Shown here: one piece after another, positions 23,011 through 34,115 of the stretch
How positions within the stretch are numbered: the stretch's first letter is position 1
Layout: the number at the start of each line of letters is the position of its first letter
Translations under genes and position numbers: made by a program
The notes under the pieces: model-generated
Databases searched by the model: none
The model's input: the letters and a program-made list of their open reading frames with translations, nothing else
Told to the model about the DNA's origin: nothing
Assembly: GCA_019279435.1 (NCBI GenBank)
Contig: JAAALK010000287.1
Span: 16,988,162 to 17,052,161 of the forward strand
Reading direction: 5' to 3'
Length of the DNA: 64,000 nt
From: Zizania palustris
Taxonomy: Eukaryota > Streptophyta > Magnoliopsida > Poales > Poaceae

Positions 23011-24360
23011 AATGTGCAAGCGGACATCTTAGCAAAAGCTGCAGCCAGAGCTATGGATATACCAGAAGAAGCTTTTTATGAGGAGCTCAGTACACCTTCG
23101 GTGCCACAAATTCCCTCCGCAGAGATTCTTTGCATTCCAAGTACAGATTGGAGAAATTCGATCATGGAACTTTTGCAAGGAGGAGAAAATTCATTTGAAG
23201 AGCCACAATTTTCAAGATTGAAACTCATGGCTAGGAATTATCAAATAATCAACGGTATATTATACAAGGCCGGAGTATGTTCCCCTCTACTTCGATGTAT
23301 ATCTTAAGCCGAAGGTCAATAAATTCTTCGAGAAATCCATGAAGGACTTTGCGGTAGCCATTTGGCCCCTTGAGCTTTGGCAGGAAAAACACTTCGCCAG
23401 GGGCTTTATTGGCCTACAATAATAGCTGATGCGGAGAGCTTGGTCCGCACTTGTCAAGGATGTCAGTGGATGGGTCGACGAAGTCATCGCCCACCAACAG
23501 CTCTTCAAGTTATTGCTCCGGTATGGCCTATGGCCAGAGGGGGTATGGATTTGATTGGTCCCTTTCCAGTAGCTAAGGAAAATTTAAAGTTCGCAGTGGT
23601 AGCTATTGAATATTTTTCTAAGTGGGTAGAAGCAGAGCCCTTAACGGCTATCACTTCGAACAATGTACAGAAATTCTTTTGGAAAAGTATCATTTGCCGG
23701 TTCGGAGTGCCTAGACAACTCACGGTTGATAATGGAACACAGTTCGATGCAGAACCTTTTAGAAAGTTCTGCGAAGATCTAGGCATCCAGTTATGTTTTG
23801 CTGCAGTGAGGCATCCTCAGTCTAATGGAGCTGTAGAAAGAGCCAATGGAAATATTTTGTCAGGGCTAAATCGAAGGATAGTAGGATTAGCAAAAGGACT
23901 GTGGACCGAAGAACTTACGAAGATTTTATGGTCCATTCGGACTACGCAAACAAGGTCCACAGGTTTTACTCCATTCAGATTGCTATTCGAAGATGAAGCT
24001 ATGACTCCAACGGAGCTCAAAGGAGGATCACTTCGCAGCACCGAGCCGGAGATTGAAGAAGAAAGACAAGCTTCGCTAGATTTAACAGAGGAGACAAGAC
24101 TTCGAGTTGTAGCCAATTTATCAAAATATCACCAGCAGACGAAGGCTTGGTTTGACCCGAAGGTTAAGATCAATGAGCTTAGACCAGGTCATCTTGTTTT
24201 GCGAAGCATTATAATGCCAGGAAAATTAGGAAATAAATGGGAAGGTCCATACTTAATTGTTCGTTCAGGACGTCCTGGCTCTTTTAAATTAGCTAATTTG
24301 GAAGGTGAAGAGTTAGCACATACGTGGCATGCGGAGCACCTAAAGCGATACTTCGCATAA
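23011..24360 (+). pseudogene. RT1 integrase
   Basis: The same frame continues from the end of RNase H (QADILAKAAARAM). Stops at 23305, 23320 and 23371 interrupt the His-Cys zinc-binding N-terminus (IHEGLCGSHL, then RTCQGCQW). The catalytic core is complete: MDLIGPFPV, TVDNGTQFD and HPQSNGAVERANG carry the two Asp and one Glu. The C-terminal part ends KWEGPYLIVRSGRPGSFKL and HAEHLKRYFA at the natural stop 24358-24360. Integrase inserts the cDNA. Three closely spaced stops prevent translation from pol, though the core alone is intact. Confidence 0.9.
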
Positions 24361-24534
24361 GGGCTCCTTGTAATCATGTGTAATCACTTTTCGAATCAAT
24401 AAAGCATATGGTTCAGATAGTGCCTACCCCTCATAAACTTCCAGCTTCCGAGTGGACGCAATGGAACCGCGGAGTTGACCGAGAGGGAAGTGTCATTAAT
24501 TTGAATCATATTTTCCAAGGTGGTGGACTGACAT

Positions 24535-24830
24535 AATCCGGAGTCCAAGCCACCGGCTTGAAGACATTCGTAAAAGAGCCCGAAAACCACAGAATGCGGG
24601 GTCCAAGCCACCGTCTGGAAGACATCCGTAAAAAGAGTCCAAAGAGACCAAATAATGCGGAGCCCAAGCCACCGGCTTGTAGGTATCCGTAAAAAGAGTC
24701 CAAAGAGACCACTGCGAACTTCAAACCACTGGTTTGACAGAATTCGCAAAAAAGAGCCGAAGGAGGCCAAAACAAAACAGAGTTTGAACCATGAGCTTCG
24801 AATGTCTGTTAAGAAAGTCCAAAGTGACAA
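24535..24830 (+). repeat. ~60-bp tandem repeats between pol and the antisense gene
   Basis: Four to five imperfect units share AAGCCACCGGCTTG, a (C/T)CGTAAAAAGAG word and CCAAAGAGACC. The first three align well and later ones decay. Tandem repeats after pol are often seen in Tat-lineage elements. Minus-strand frames here (24396-24830) are repeat artefacts. Confidence 0.8.
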
Positions 24831-25122
24831 ATTATCTAAGACATTAAAGTGTCCGAAAAGTTATCTCAAGTGATTTCTTTCAAAAGCATAAGGTGCTAAG
24901 TCGCCATTCTTTAGACTACAAATAGTCGAAGACATTTTATAAGATTTTAAAAGATCTTTAAATTACAGAGGGGCTCCGAACCCCCAAAATTGTACTCCGA
25001 AGTTTTTCTTTGTGCCTAACCATCTTTGAATACAGTTCGAAGTTGCTTACACCCAAAGAGGGGCTAATAAATAGGGAGACAATTTTAAATCGATATTTAT
25101 TATTCGAACGAATATGATTACA

Positions 25123-28100
25123 TCATGAAAATTTGGTATCTATACCAAGAAGGAATCGAAGACCTCTTCGATCTCTAGAGCTAGGATTGGAACTAGTTCC
25201 AGTGCCGGGAGTTCTAACAACTTTACGTTTAACTCTTTTGCCTCCCTTCGAAGCTCTAAAGTCTTTTTGTTCTTGTTGAAGCTCAACCCAAGTTCGAAGC
25301 CGTTCGGGGCTCCTTTCCCAGCTTCCAAGTTCTTCAGGCTTTTTACTTTGAGCTTCATCTTCGTCTTCGGACCATATAATGTCTTCAGAAGACGAAGTTT
25401 CCAGGTTAGCTTCTTTTTCTTCCTCTTTAATACAAGATAATATGTCTTTACTTATTTCAGGCGTAATTGCTCCGGAACTATCTCGAGGAATTAGAAATCG
25501 AGGACACTTGTGAAGTTTTAAGATATCGAAGGTAGCCCATAATAAGCGAATTTCGTCGTTAACGTCTAACACTTCGACATCTTCCATATGAGGCAAAGCC
25601 TAAAAACATGATAAACAAATTTTCATTCATGAATGTACATAAGCGTAATGCTTTACATAGTCAAAAGATCCTAAGGCATTTCTAAACCTGCGGGTTCGGA
25701 GGAGGCTGACTACTCGAAGCTTGGGTCCGAGCCTGCTTTTGGCGTTGTCCTTCGTCAATCCAAGCTTTGATCGCAGAACGACCTTCGGCTCTCCATGAAG
25801 TTTGGAAGGCTTGCCAAGCAGCGGCCACACCTTCGGAAGGAGTGAGAAGCTGATCATCGTCGAAGGTAATTGGGCCCTCTCCTGCGCTCGGAGCTATTGA
25901 TTGACCCAGATCCTCGTAGTAATGAAGTAGGCCAACAGCAGCCACTTGTCCGGAGAGTTCTCCGTAACGAATGCATGCTGTCTTCATTTGCTTCGCTACT
26001 CCTTGAATCCTCTTCAACCGGCGTAGTAGGGAGATGTTGTCATCCGAAGGTAGCGTCCCAGTAGTACTGAAGTATTCCAGGACGCCTAGCAATTGGTCCA
26101 TGACTTCCGCAGCTACCTTCTCAGACTTCAACTTATCTTCAGTTAACGCATCTTTCGCCGAAGTTAGCTCTTCTAGTACTCCAGAGAGTCTAGCAGCCTC
26201 CGTAACCAAAGAATTCTTTTGATTCAGTAGCTGGCTAGCTTCTTCTCGGAGCCTAACAAGCTCGGTCCCCGCAGTAGCGTGCTCCACCCGCATCCTTTCA
26301 ATTTCTGCTCGAAGCACAATTCTTTCTGCTTCGAGCTCTTTATTCGCAGCCTCCAAGCCTTGTCTGGCCCTGCGCTCCATTGAAACCATGTTGTCCATAT
26401 GGCTCACTCGACCTTCGGAGATGGTAAGATTTCGTTGAAGAGTTGCGTTTTCCTCTCGAAGGCGAGCGATTTCACGTTCATTTGATACGTTCGCAGCTCG
26501 GGCCAAGACTGTTTGCTGTGAAAAGAAAAAACCAAGGTAAGAAATTATTTGTATATAAATTTGATGTTGTTTTGCAGATACTTCGTACCTGGTAGGCTGC
26601 ACGTTCCATGGCAGCGTTAAGCTCCGAGCTCTCCGCCTCACTCAAAATGGCCACCAAGTCCGTCTCCCCAACTTCGCGACTAGCTCGATCCAATGGCTCG
26701 AGCAAAGTCCGAAGCCCAGTTCTTCGCTCTAAGAAAGGAGCTAGAAGGGGGAGCATGCTCAAGGCTTGTTGGTCATCTTCGTTTGACGAAGGTCCGGAGT
26801 GTTGAGCTGTGGTCTTCAGAGCCCCCAGAGACTGGCCCCCCTCGGTAGATTGACTCTCGTATGTTGACTCAGACGGAGTTGATCCGGAGCTCGGAGCAGG
26901 GAGTGGGTCCATTTTTCCTTTGCCTTTTCCGGGTCCCATCTGAGTGGCTCTTGGGATTGGCTCCGAAGTTGTCGAAGGTCCAGGAATTGTATCTTCGGGA
27001 CGGACCTCTTCCATAGAAGTGGACTCTGTAAAAACAAAGGTATTATACATTGTATAATTTCGCATTTAAAAAAAGGATAAAAATTATTCGAAGTTTACCT
27101 TCGACATTTTGGCGGCGGGTAAGCATTGGACTTCTTGGCGGATCGAAGGCGAGATCTTCGTCCGAATCAAGCGTCAAATCTTCGACTGTAGGAACATTTT
27201 CTTGAACAATCGTTGTTGCTTCATCCGGAATCGAAGCCACAGTGACTTCGACTCCACTTTCATTCACAGGAACTCCGTCCTGAGGTAAATCCTCTTGAAC
27301 TGCCAGAGTCCTCGTTTGCTCAAGATTCTCTTGAGACTCCGGCACGTTCACAGGTTCATCAACTTGTGCAGTTCCTTGGGCTGCATCCTTGTCAATCAGC
27401 CTCACAAGTAACCTGCCTTCGTCCTCCTGAGAATTGGAGATTGAAGCTCTTGGGCTCGAAGGTGCAGTGTTTTTTGGCTTTCGAGCCACCTTCTTGACCG
27501 GAGTCTTGGCGGAGCTCGAAGTCCCAGCTTCAGCTTTCCTCTTCTTGGGCCCTTTCTCCAAAGGCACCCAATCCACCAAAGGGGGCGGAACCACTTCGAG
27601 TAGCCCCCATACTCGGTTGGATCGCTCCCAACTACCAACCAATTTAATTCTCCATTCTTTCTCGGTCGGAGTTGGGATGCCCAAAATCTTCTCCGAAGCT
27701 CGTACGATTTGCTCCGAAGTTATAGGGGCTGAAGAGGCTGAAAAATGAGTTAAGTTTGTTAAATATTCGAATAAATATACATAGAGTATGTTGTTTTCGA
27801 AGTTACCTGCAGGACTCACAGTTGAAGAGATTTTCCGAAAACCACCTTCCGAATCCTCTTCGAAGGTGATTGGCTAGTTGGCCATCAAAGGAGGGATTTG
27901 GAGCCCGAGAAATTCTTCGGCTAAGTCTCGCATACTCAACCGATGACTGATCTTTTGAAGCAAGCTAAGGCTAGCTTCGAGCTGACCCAGATCTGGATGC
28001 ACAAGGGCTTCCTTTCGGAAGTTGATGTCTTGCAGAGGTCCAGCTAGACGGTTGCTCGCCCCAACTTCGGCATAAAACCATTTCAGGATCCAGTCTGTAT

Positions 28101-28757
28101 ACCATCTGGCGTTGATAGCCTTGGCTGGAAATCAGAGAGCATACTTGTCCCGAAGCCTGAAGTTAATACTTCCGAAGGCCACTACCATTTTTTCACCTCC
28201 GGGGCCTACGAAGGTCTTCGGTTGGCACGAAGCTCTGTGCAGTGCTGCGAAGATCTCTGCCCTCCCCTCACAACCCTCGGCTGGCAACGCCCATTCGAAG
28301 ATGGCGAGACGTGCTACAACATTCGGAGAGAGTTGGGGCAGAGTGACGTGGAACAACTCCAATACCTCGGCCAAAAAGTCTACTGCTGGAAGACCCAAAC
28401 CAGCTTCGAAGAAGGCTTCGAAGACGACCACTTCTCCGGGTCTCGGTGACGGAATGATTTCCTTCCCAGGTTTGCGAATCATCACCCCCGAACTAATTTT
28501 CCCTTCTACTACAGCCGCAAGAGATTCCCTTCTGCAGGTCGACAGCCCCAATTGATAAGATTGGTCTGTGTACTTCGTCGAGGCTGAAAGAGGTCTTGAG
28601 GGCCGACATTCTGGGGATTTCCTCCCACTGGCGCCATTGCCGCCACTGAAGGATTTGGAGTCGCTGCCGCCAAGGTTGCAGCCGCCGCTACTACCGCAGC
28701 CTGCTGCCGGGCCAAGGTTGAAGCTGCTCCAGGGCCCTTGAAACTAGTCTTCGCCAT
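25123..28757 (-). pseudogene. RT1 antisense gene (Transposase_28-like plus coiled coil)
   Basis: On the strand opposite to gag-pol, GT-AG boundaries join exons 28757-27807, 27737-27099, 27025-26589, 26515-25688 and 25599-25123. The introns are 69, 73, 73 and 88 bp. The start MAKTSFKGPG is at 28757. Exon 1 contains a segment like the 'putative gypsy type transposon' domain PF04195 (EAFFEAGLGLPAVDFLAEVL and RLAIFEWALP). Exons 2-3 are acidic, proline- and serine-rich; exon 4 is a long coiled coil (REIARLREENATLQRNL). Exon 5 is acidic, then basic. Exon 1 has a frame change near 28545 and stops at 28131-28129 and 27876-27874, so this copy is broken. Function in Tat elements is unknown; an antisense promoter near the 3' LTR is implied. 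Confidence 0.8.
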
Positions 28758-29216
28758 TGAATCTCACGAATCGCTTCATAAGAAAAATGGAGGCTAGGGC
28801 TCAGGTTGGAGGCTATGGCTCAGGTGATGGTTTGTTTGCACGAAAGCAGTGAAAAGGTACTCAAGCAGGGTTTGGGCCCTCTATTTATAGCCCAAAATCC
28901 TGATTTTTTACTGTTTGTCTGTGTCGCTTCACATTCCCAACCGTTACTTTGCTCCGAAATTAAAGCATTCCGTAACTTCCGTTAGAAGAAAGAAGCTAAC
29001 GACTATTTCTTCTAAGTCTAAAAAGGCTTTCAGACTTCTTGAGCTAGTTCTAAGTTACTTCGAATGTAATTTTATTAGAAACTGATTCGAAGCTTACATC
29101 TCCACATAGTTCGGAGATGGTTTAAATCTGCTAACCCCTACGCATGATTATTTTTCTTGCGTATACTGCTCTCCTAACATTACAGATTTAGCGGAGAAGC
29201 ATATTCGAGGGGCTAC
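28758..29216. other. RT1 antisense leader and polypurine tract
   Basis: No gene. For the antisense gene this is the leader and promoter side; a CTATTTATAG word at about 28879-28888 reads as a TATA-like CTATAAATAG box on the minus strand, about 120 bases before the antisense start. For RT1 itself the purine-rich CGAGGGGCTA at 29207-29216 directly before the 3' LTR is the plus-strand primer. Confidence 0.55.
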
Positions 29217-29710
29217 TGTTGGGGAAAATATTCCATCTTTAGGGTTATTGCAGTGACAAGATAAAGACTGGTGATTAAGCTAAAGACTTCCAGTGTATAC
29301 CTTCGGAGATACATTGAGTCAAGTTCGAAGCATGATGACGGGCTCTAGTTCGAAGTATATCTTCGAACTTGGACTCTTCCGGGAACTTCTTTGCCAGCTA
29401 AGATGGAAGACTTATCTTCTTTCTCATTAGATTAGTCTTTTACCATTTTAGCCCTATTAAGGGCACCGAATAGTTTCCACTATGTCGGTTGTAATAGAGG
29501 GGTAAAAAGGTCTTTTCCTTAATGTTTAGGCCTATAAATACCCCCCGTTTTGCCCTGTAAAGAGGACCGAATATAAGTTATTCAATACACACATTCGAAC
29601 TATTCTAAGTTATTATCCTTTCGGAGGCTTAGAACAGTTCACTTCGCAAACACTTCGTTTGTTAGTTTCTAATCTTCAGAAACCTGTTAGCGTAATCTTT
29701 TACGCCAACA
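29217..29710 (+). mobile_element. RT1 3' LTR
   Basis: 494 bp, TGTTGGGG to CCAACA, four differences from the 5' LTR by eye. Followed by the ACCAT duplication at 29711-29715 and the rest of the RT2 LTR. Confidence 0.95.
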
Positions 29711-29715
29711 ACCAT

Positions 29716-30640
29716 GAAACCAGCGTGCAGATCGGCCATACGGCCGATAGCCTGAGTTGGTCCAATTGAGCAAGCGTGCCATCGACCGATAGAGAAAACA
29801 TGATATGCATATAGGCCGATGGGCACCCTTCGACGGTGAACATGATACAAAGATGAATTAAAGATAACCTATCAGCTTGTACTCTGATAGAAATAAATAA
29901 AGCATGCCAGATAATAGATCTATATAATGGAAATCATCACAATAACTAGATCTGACCTAACTGAGACAGTAGCTAGCTAGGATGATCTGAACAATATATC
30001 AATGAATCGGGCAAACTTTATTTAGATGAACAGTATACGACATGAAAAAGATACAATAACAAGAGATGTCAGACTCAACCGATGAAGCCTCAAGCTATCA
30101 AACCCAGATCACTTCAATCTAAGAGATCAAACCTAACTAATGCAGCCTTAAACCTAGCCAAATACACTGAGAACAACCGGCGACCGTGCTGTTTCACCAT
30201 TCTCCTCAAGAGAATGGACTGAACCGATGCAGCCGTGAGGATACTAACCTAGTTGGCATGGAAGTCGGGGGTGGCGGGACTTCCCTCTTCGTCGGAGATC
30301 AAACTGATGCAGCCCATCTCCGAGTGGCCGAGTCCCACCAGATAACCTTTTGGCACAAGGGTGGCGATGCACCGATTGCAGATTGAATGAGAGTTAAACT
30401 AATCTAACCTAAGGGATACATATTTATAGTCCGTGGACTTGCCGTCCAAGTAACCTATTCAGCCAATTTCGGATGAATCTATAACCGTTGTTGCGCTTAT
30501 CTCCATCGGCTCCCCTTCCGATCATGTAGTTTTTGTGGACGGACTTCTTTGACTTTCTTTGACTGGATCTTCCTTGACCTTCCGTTGACCACATGCCTCC
30601 CTTGGTTGGCCTTGGACTTTACCAATTCTTGGTGTCAACA
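29716..30640 (-). mobile_element. RT2 3' LTR, proximal fragment
   Basis: The remaining 925 bp of the RT2 3' LTR; in element orientation it begins TGTTGACACC at 30640. A TATAAATA box (minus strand) is at 30428-30421. Aligns with 53851-54772. The minus-orientation polypurine tract CTAGGGGGCATG lies just outside at 30641-30652. Confidence 0.9.
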
Positions 30641-30964
30641 CATGCCCCCTAGTTTTGGGGCGTTAAGAGGCATTAGACGCTTCGAAACTATCATTCATAA
30701 TTACCTTAGTCCGTCAAGTCTTTTCACACTGTCGTCTCACATTCATTACTGTCAGCCAGAAATCTCTTTGCCTTCGTTTCTCGTGATTGGTCCGATGGGT
30801 TAGCCAAAGAATCACCCCGGTCAATAAATATCTGTCTTCCGTATTCTTTCTTCCATGCCTTCTGCTCACCACTACTCCGGCTTTCAACCCATCGTCATTG
30901 GCTTCTGCTGCTCCTTGATCATCACCATATTGTCACCATCGCATCACACCGAGAAAATATTAGA

Positions 30965-32844
30965 ATGGCTGACTTGAATAGGATCCCATTGGTAAGCATT
31001 TGCTTTTTATCAGTTTGGCCCTTTTATCTTTTCTTCGTGATTTTCACCCTTTTTCTGAACCGTTTTCTCGCATGTAGGCTCTTCAGAACAAGGTATTCAT
31101 TCTAATTATCACCCATCCGTACAATTTCTTCTTGGGCCCCCTTGGTGATTCCGATCCGATCGACTTCATGAATGCCGAGACCTGCCGAATCCCCTTCAAG
31201 TGTTCCCCCATGCATCCTTTAGACTTGGACCTTGGCTTCATGCCTTTTCCTTCCTCCATCCCTAGCTGGCATGACTGGTACCTTAGAGTATCGGCCACTC
31301 ACCGCACCTTCTAGGATGAGATCAATATTGGTCACTGTATCAGTCTCTCCCTTGTCGTGCCATTCCAGAATGAGCTGATGTTGGGTGCATCGTGCTACTT
31401 CTGGTCTGACGCCCTCAATGCTTTCCTTTTTGGCCATGGACCGATGAGCCCTTCCTTGATCGACGTCTATTTTTTTGACTTGCCTTGACATTAGTTCACC
31501 GGTCCTCCCACTCTCTCTTCGTTTCCAACCATCACCCAATCTTGGTGCTGACCTGACCGATAATTGAAGCCAATACATCAGGCGGCACAACAAGAAAGTT
31601 GGCCCGGTCGGCACTCACGGACACATCGCCTTCCTCACCCTCTTGCTAGAGAAATTTATTTTCTGCGTGTCAGCCCCGGCCCCGACTCTACAGTTTCAAT
31701 ACTTGACCGAATGACTTGCCTCCCATGAGCGGATCCCCTTGGGTTGTTATCTTCTCGGGGTCACCTATCGCCTCCTCCACCTCATGTCAGTCGACTTATC
31801 GGCTGGCAACTTCATCGACCGACGTCGGGGTTCATGGTGGCTTCTTCAACTCTGGCTGAATGTCTATACCGTTGAAGCCATCGGAGAGGCCCTTTTCCCA
31901 GTCACGCTTTCCCAATAACTTTCCAGAGTCAGTGCCCCCTACCTTTTGTTGGTGTCACTCCTTGGGCGAAGTGGACTCATTTCTCCCTTTCGTTCCCATC
32001 TCCCCTGCGGCTTTGGCCATGTCCTTCAAGCTTTCTACCTTGGATTCTCTAGTCGGATCACTTGATTTCCTTTTGGTTTCCATTCGGAGTACGTGCTCCC
32101 CGACCGACTGGTTTTTCCCAATGTATCCCGGGACGTAGAGTCCTTTCATATCTTCGTCATCGCCTCCTTTCTCTGCTTGCTCCCGGTCAATTTTACTGAT
32201 GACCATTCCCGGCGGTGTTCTTATGATTTCTACCACCCGTTGGTGTTCTCGAGGCAGTTGGGCTTCAGCCAGTTTCCTCCTCGCCTCTTCTTCATTGGAT
32301 GAATCCAGGCCCACAGAAAGGTCATGAGTGTGCTGGAGTGGGATTGCCTCTCTCATATGGCTTATGGGCTACCCTCTAGAAGGGTCACTATCTAGAGGAC
32401 CTATCGAGCGACATCTTCCGCCTTCTGCGAGTGGTGGGGTGAGGTGAAGCTCCATGTCTTCAACCGATCCTTGTTGGTCTATAGGGAACAGCTTCATTTG
32501 ATTGGCGCCGAGGCAGATTCTGACTTGAGTACCTCGACCTTCTTTTTCTTTTCACTGCTTTAGTTTTTCTCATCTGATAGAGCCTTGCTTTTTCCTTTTG
32601 CAGGACGTTGATGAAGAGACCCCTTCCATGAGCCTAAGCGGCTGGCCGATACGATACATACCAGTATCAGCCACTACGAACCTTGGCACCGGCGCCCCTA
32701 CTCCGACAACATGGGTGAACGAGAGGCGGTCGTAGCCGGTTCGTGCTTCGGTGAAGGGCGCTCTATAGAGGTGAAGCGGCTGAGGGCCTTCCGTATGCCG
32801 ATCAGGGGGCTTGCAACATATCTCTTTGTAATCAAAACATCATG
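30965..32844 (+). pseudogene. RT2 antisense gene resembling a plant mobile domain protein
   Basis: This gene lies on the strand opposite to RT2 gag, between protease and the 3' LTR. A short first exon (MADLNRIPL, 30965-30991) is followed by a GT-AG intron of 86 bp and then ALQNKVFILIITHPYNFFLG. The best-recognised part is near 31790-31870 (SVDLSAGNFIDRRRGSWW followed by LLQLWLNVYTVEAIGEA). It resembles the tryptophan-rich core of plant mobile domain/aminotransferase-like proteins, which also occur as antisense genes in gypsy elements. Many stops and at least two frameshifts lie between 31314 and 32560. The end near 32844 is approximate. Function unknown; the family assignment is from memory of motifs. 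Confidence 0.55.
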
Positions 32845-33500
32845 AATATATATATATATCAACACTTCTTTATATCCTGTATCGTTGCCTGCTGAGTTTT
32901 CTGTATTGCATTCGCTCTTAATGATTTTGTCTAAGGGCGATGCCTTCGCATCGGCCGTCTCGAGGCAATGCCATAGGCATCAGTTGTATGTAGTTTGACT
33001 GAACGCTTAGAATTCTTTCCTTCGTCGCTTCGTTCGGTCTCTTCTTACCGAAGTATTCTCGTTGTGTTTAGGGGCTAATGGTGATGCCCTTGCATCGGCT
33101 ATCTCAAGGTGATACCATAGACATCGGCTGTGTACTTTGTCCAAACGATTAGAAAATATTCCCTTAGTCTCATCGCTCGACCTCTTTTCTTCTTGACGTG
33201 ACGACTTTTAACTCGCTGCTGCTTCATTAGAGGCGTGGTACCTTGTAGAGGCTAACTTCGGCCTGACGCCCATGCTGTAGTGCTTTATCGGTCGTGACAT
33301 CGTTTTGGCCGAAGTCATCCTTAAAGTCATCCTTACAACATAAGCTTGGGCGGCTCTTCGCTGGCTGGTGTTATTCCATCATCCGACACTTGCAAGAAAT
33401 TCCCTTCCCAAGCCTTTCTTGACAAACAGACGTCTCCCTCTGCCTCCCATATCGATAGATTGGTTGTAGCTATGTTAACCGATTTATCAGCGAGAATTAC
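32845..33500. other. RT2 spacer between antisense gene and protease
   Basis: No gene. Two imperfect copies of a GATGCC(T/C)TCGCATCGGC...CCATAG(G/A)CATC block occur at about 32937-32990 and 33075-33130. This is the place where reverse transcriptase, RNase H and integrase would lie in an autonomous gypsy element; no RT, RNase H or integrase motif was found in any frame. Confidence 0.6.
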
Positions 33501-34110
33501 CTCCACTTGGTCGCCGATCCACTATATGAGGTTTTGATGCATTGTTGAGGGGACACAACAGTTCACGTTTATCCAGTCATGTCTTAGCAATAAGCTATAG
33601 GACTCTTTTCCCACTATAACGAAAAACATAGTCGGCACCGTCTTGCTTCCAACTATCAGTTCTACGTTCAAAGATCTCATAGTGTCCAACGAGTTGCCGG
33701 CGAAATCCCTTAATACCATGTTAGTTCTGTTGAGGTCTTCCAGCATCTTCCCGAGCTTCTAGAAGGTTGTGTAAGGCATCAAATTGACGGCCGCCCCTCC
33801 ATCTATCATCATTTTGGACATCAGCTTCCCATGTACCAACCCTTTGATGTAAAGAGGCCTTAGGTTCCGATGCTCCAGATCTTCTGGTTTATCAAAAATT
33901 GCAGGCTGTGGAGCCAAAATTTGTTGAGCCATAGCATCAGCCGGCTCCACGTTTTCCTCTGAGATGGCCCGATACTATGCAGGAAGGAAGAAGACCATGT
34001 TTACCTCTGCATCCTTTTTGTCATCGTGATCGGCCTTATCTTTTGGGCACCATTCGCTCCTGATCTTAGGATCTTAGTAGGCCAATCAACTTCTTCATTG
34101 TGCACTTGTG
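33501..34110 (-). pseudogene. RT2 protease and gag 3' end
   Basis: Minus-strand continuation of RT2 gag after the element A insertion. From 34110 downward it matches RT2c codon by codon: a KMDQP-like start, MVFFLPA with a stop, then QQILAPQPAIFDKPEDLEHR. The aspartic protease follows with MMIDGGAAVNLMPY (DGG motif, Asp present) and NMVLRDFAGNS, then YSLLLRHDWIN. Stops interrupt at about 33980 and 33760. Similarity to RT2c ends a little beyond the protease. A protease without RT would be useful only if the element forms particles with help. Confidence 0.8.
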
Positions 34111-34115
34111 CCCTT

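Larger units (their letters stand above)
18373..29710 (+). mobile_element. RT1: Tat-lineage Ty3/gypsy retrotransposon with antisense gene
   Basis: LTRs of 494 bp each (18373-18866 and 29217-29710) begin TGTTGGGG and end CCAACA; by eye they differ at four positions. ACCAT lies outside each (18368-18372 and 29711-29715). Inside are gag, protease, reverse transcriptase, two RNase H domains and integrase on the plus strand, then a tandem repeat, then a five-exon gene on the minus strand. Dual RNase H and an antisense gene are hallmarks of the Tat lineage. The primer-binding site and the start of gag are missing; in their place is a 681-bp copy of the flanking RT2 LTR. Confidence 0.92.

Noticed and set aside
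24396..24830. 144-codon and 89-codon minus-strand frames
   Set aside because: They read through tandem repeats and show repeated Trp/Phe/Leu units; no family resemblance.
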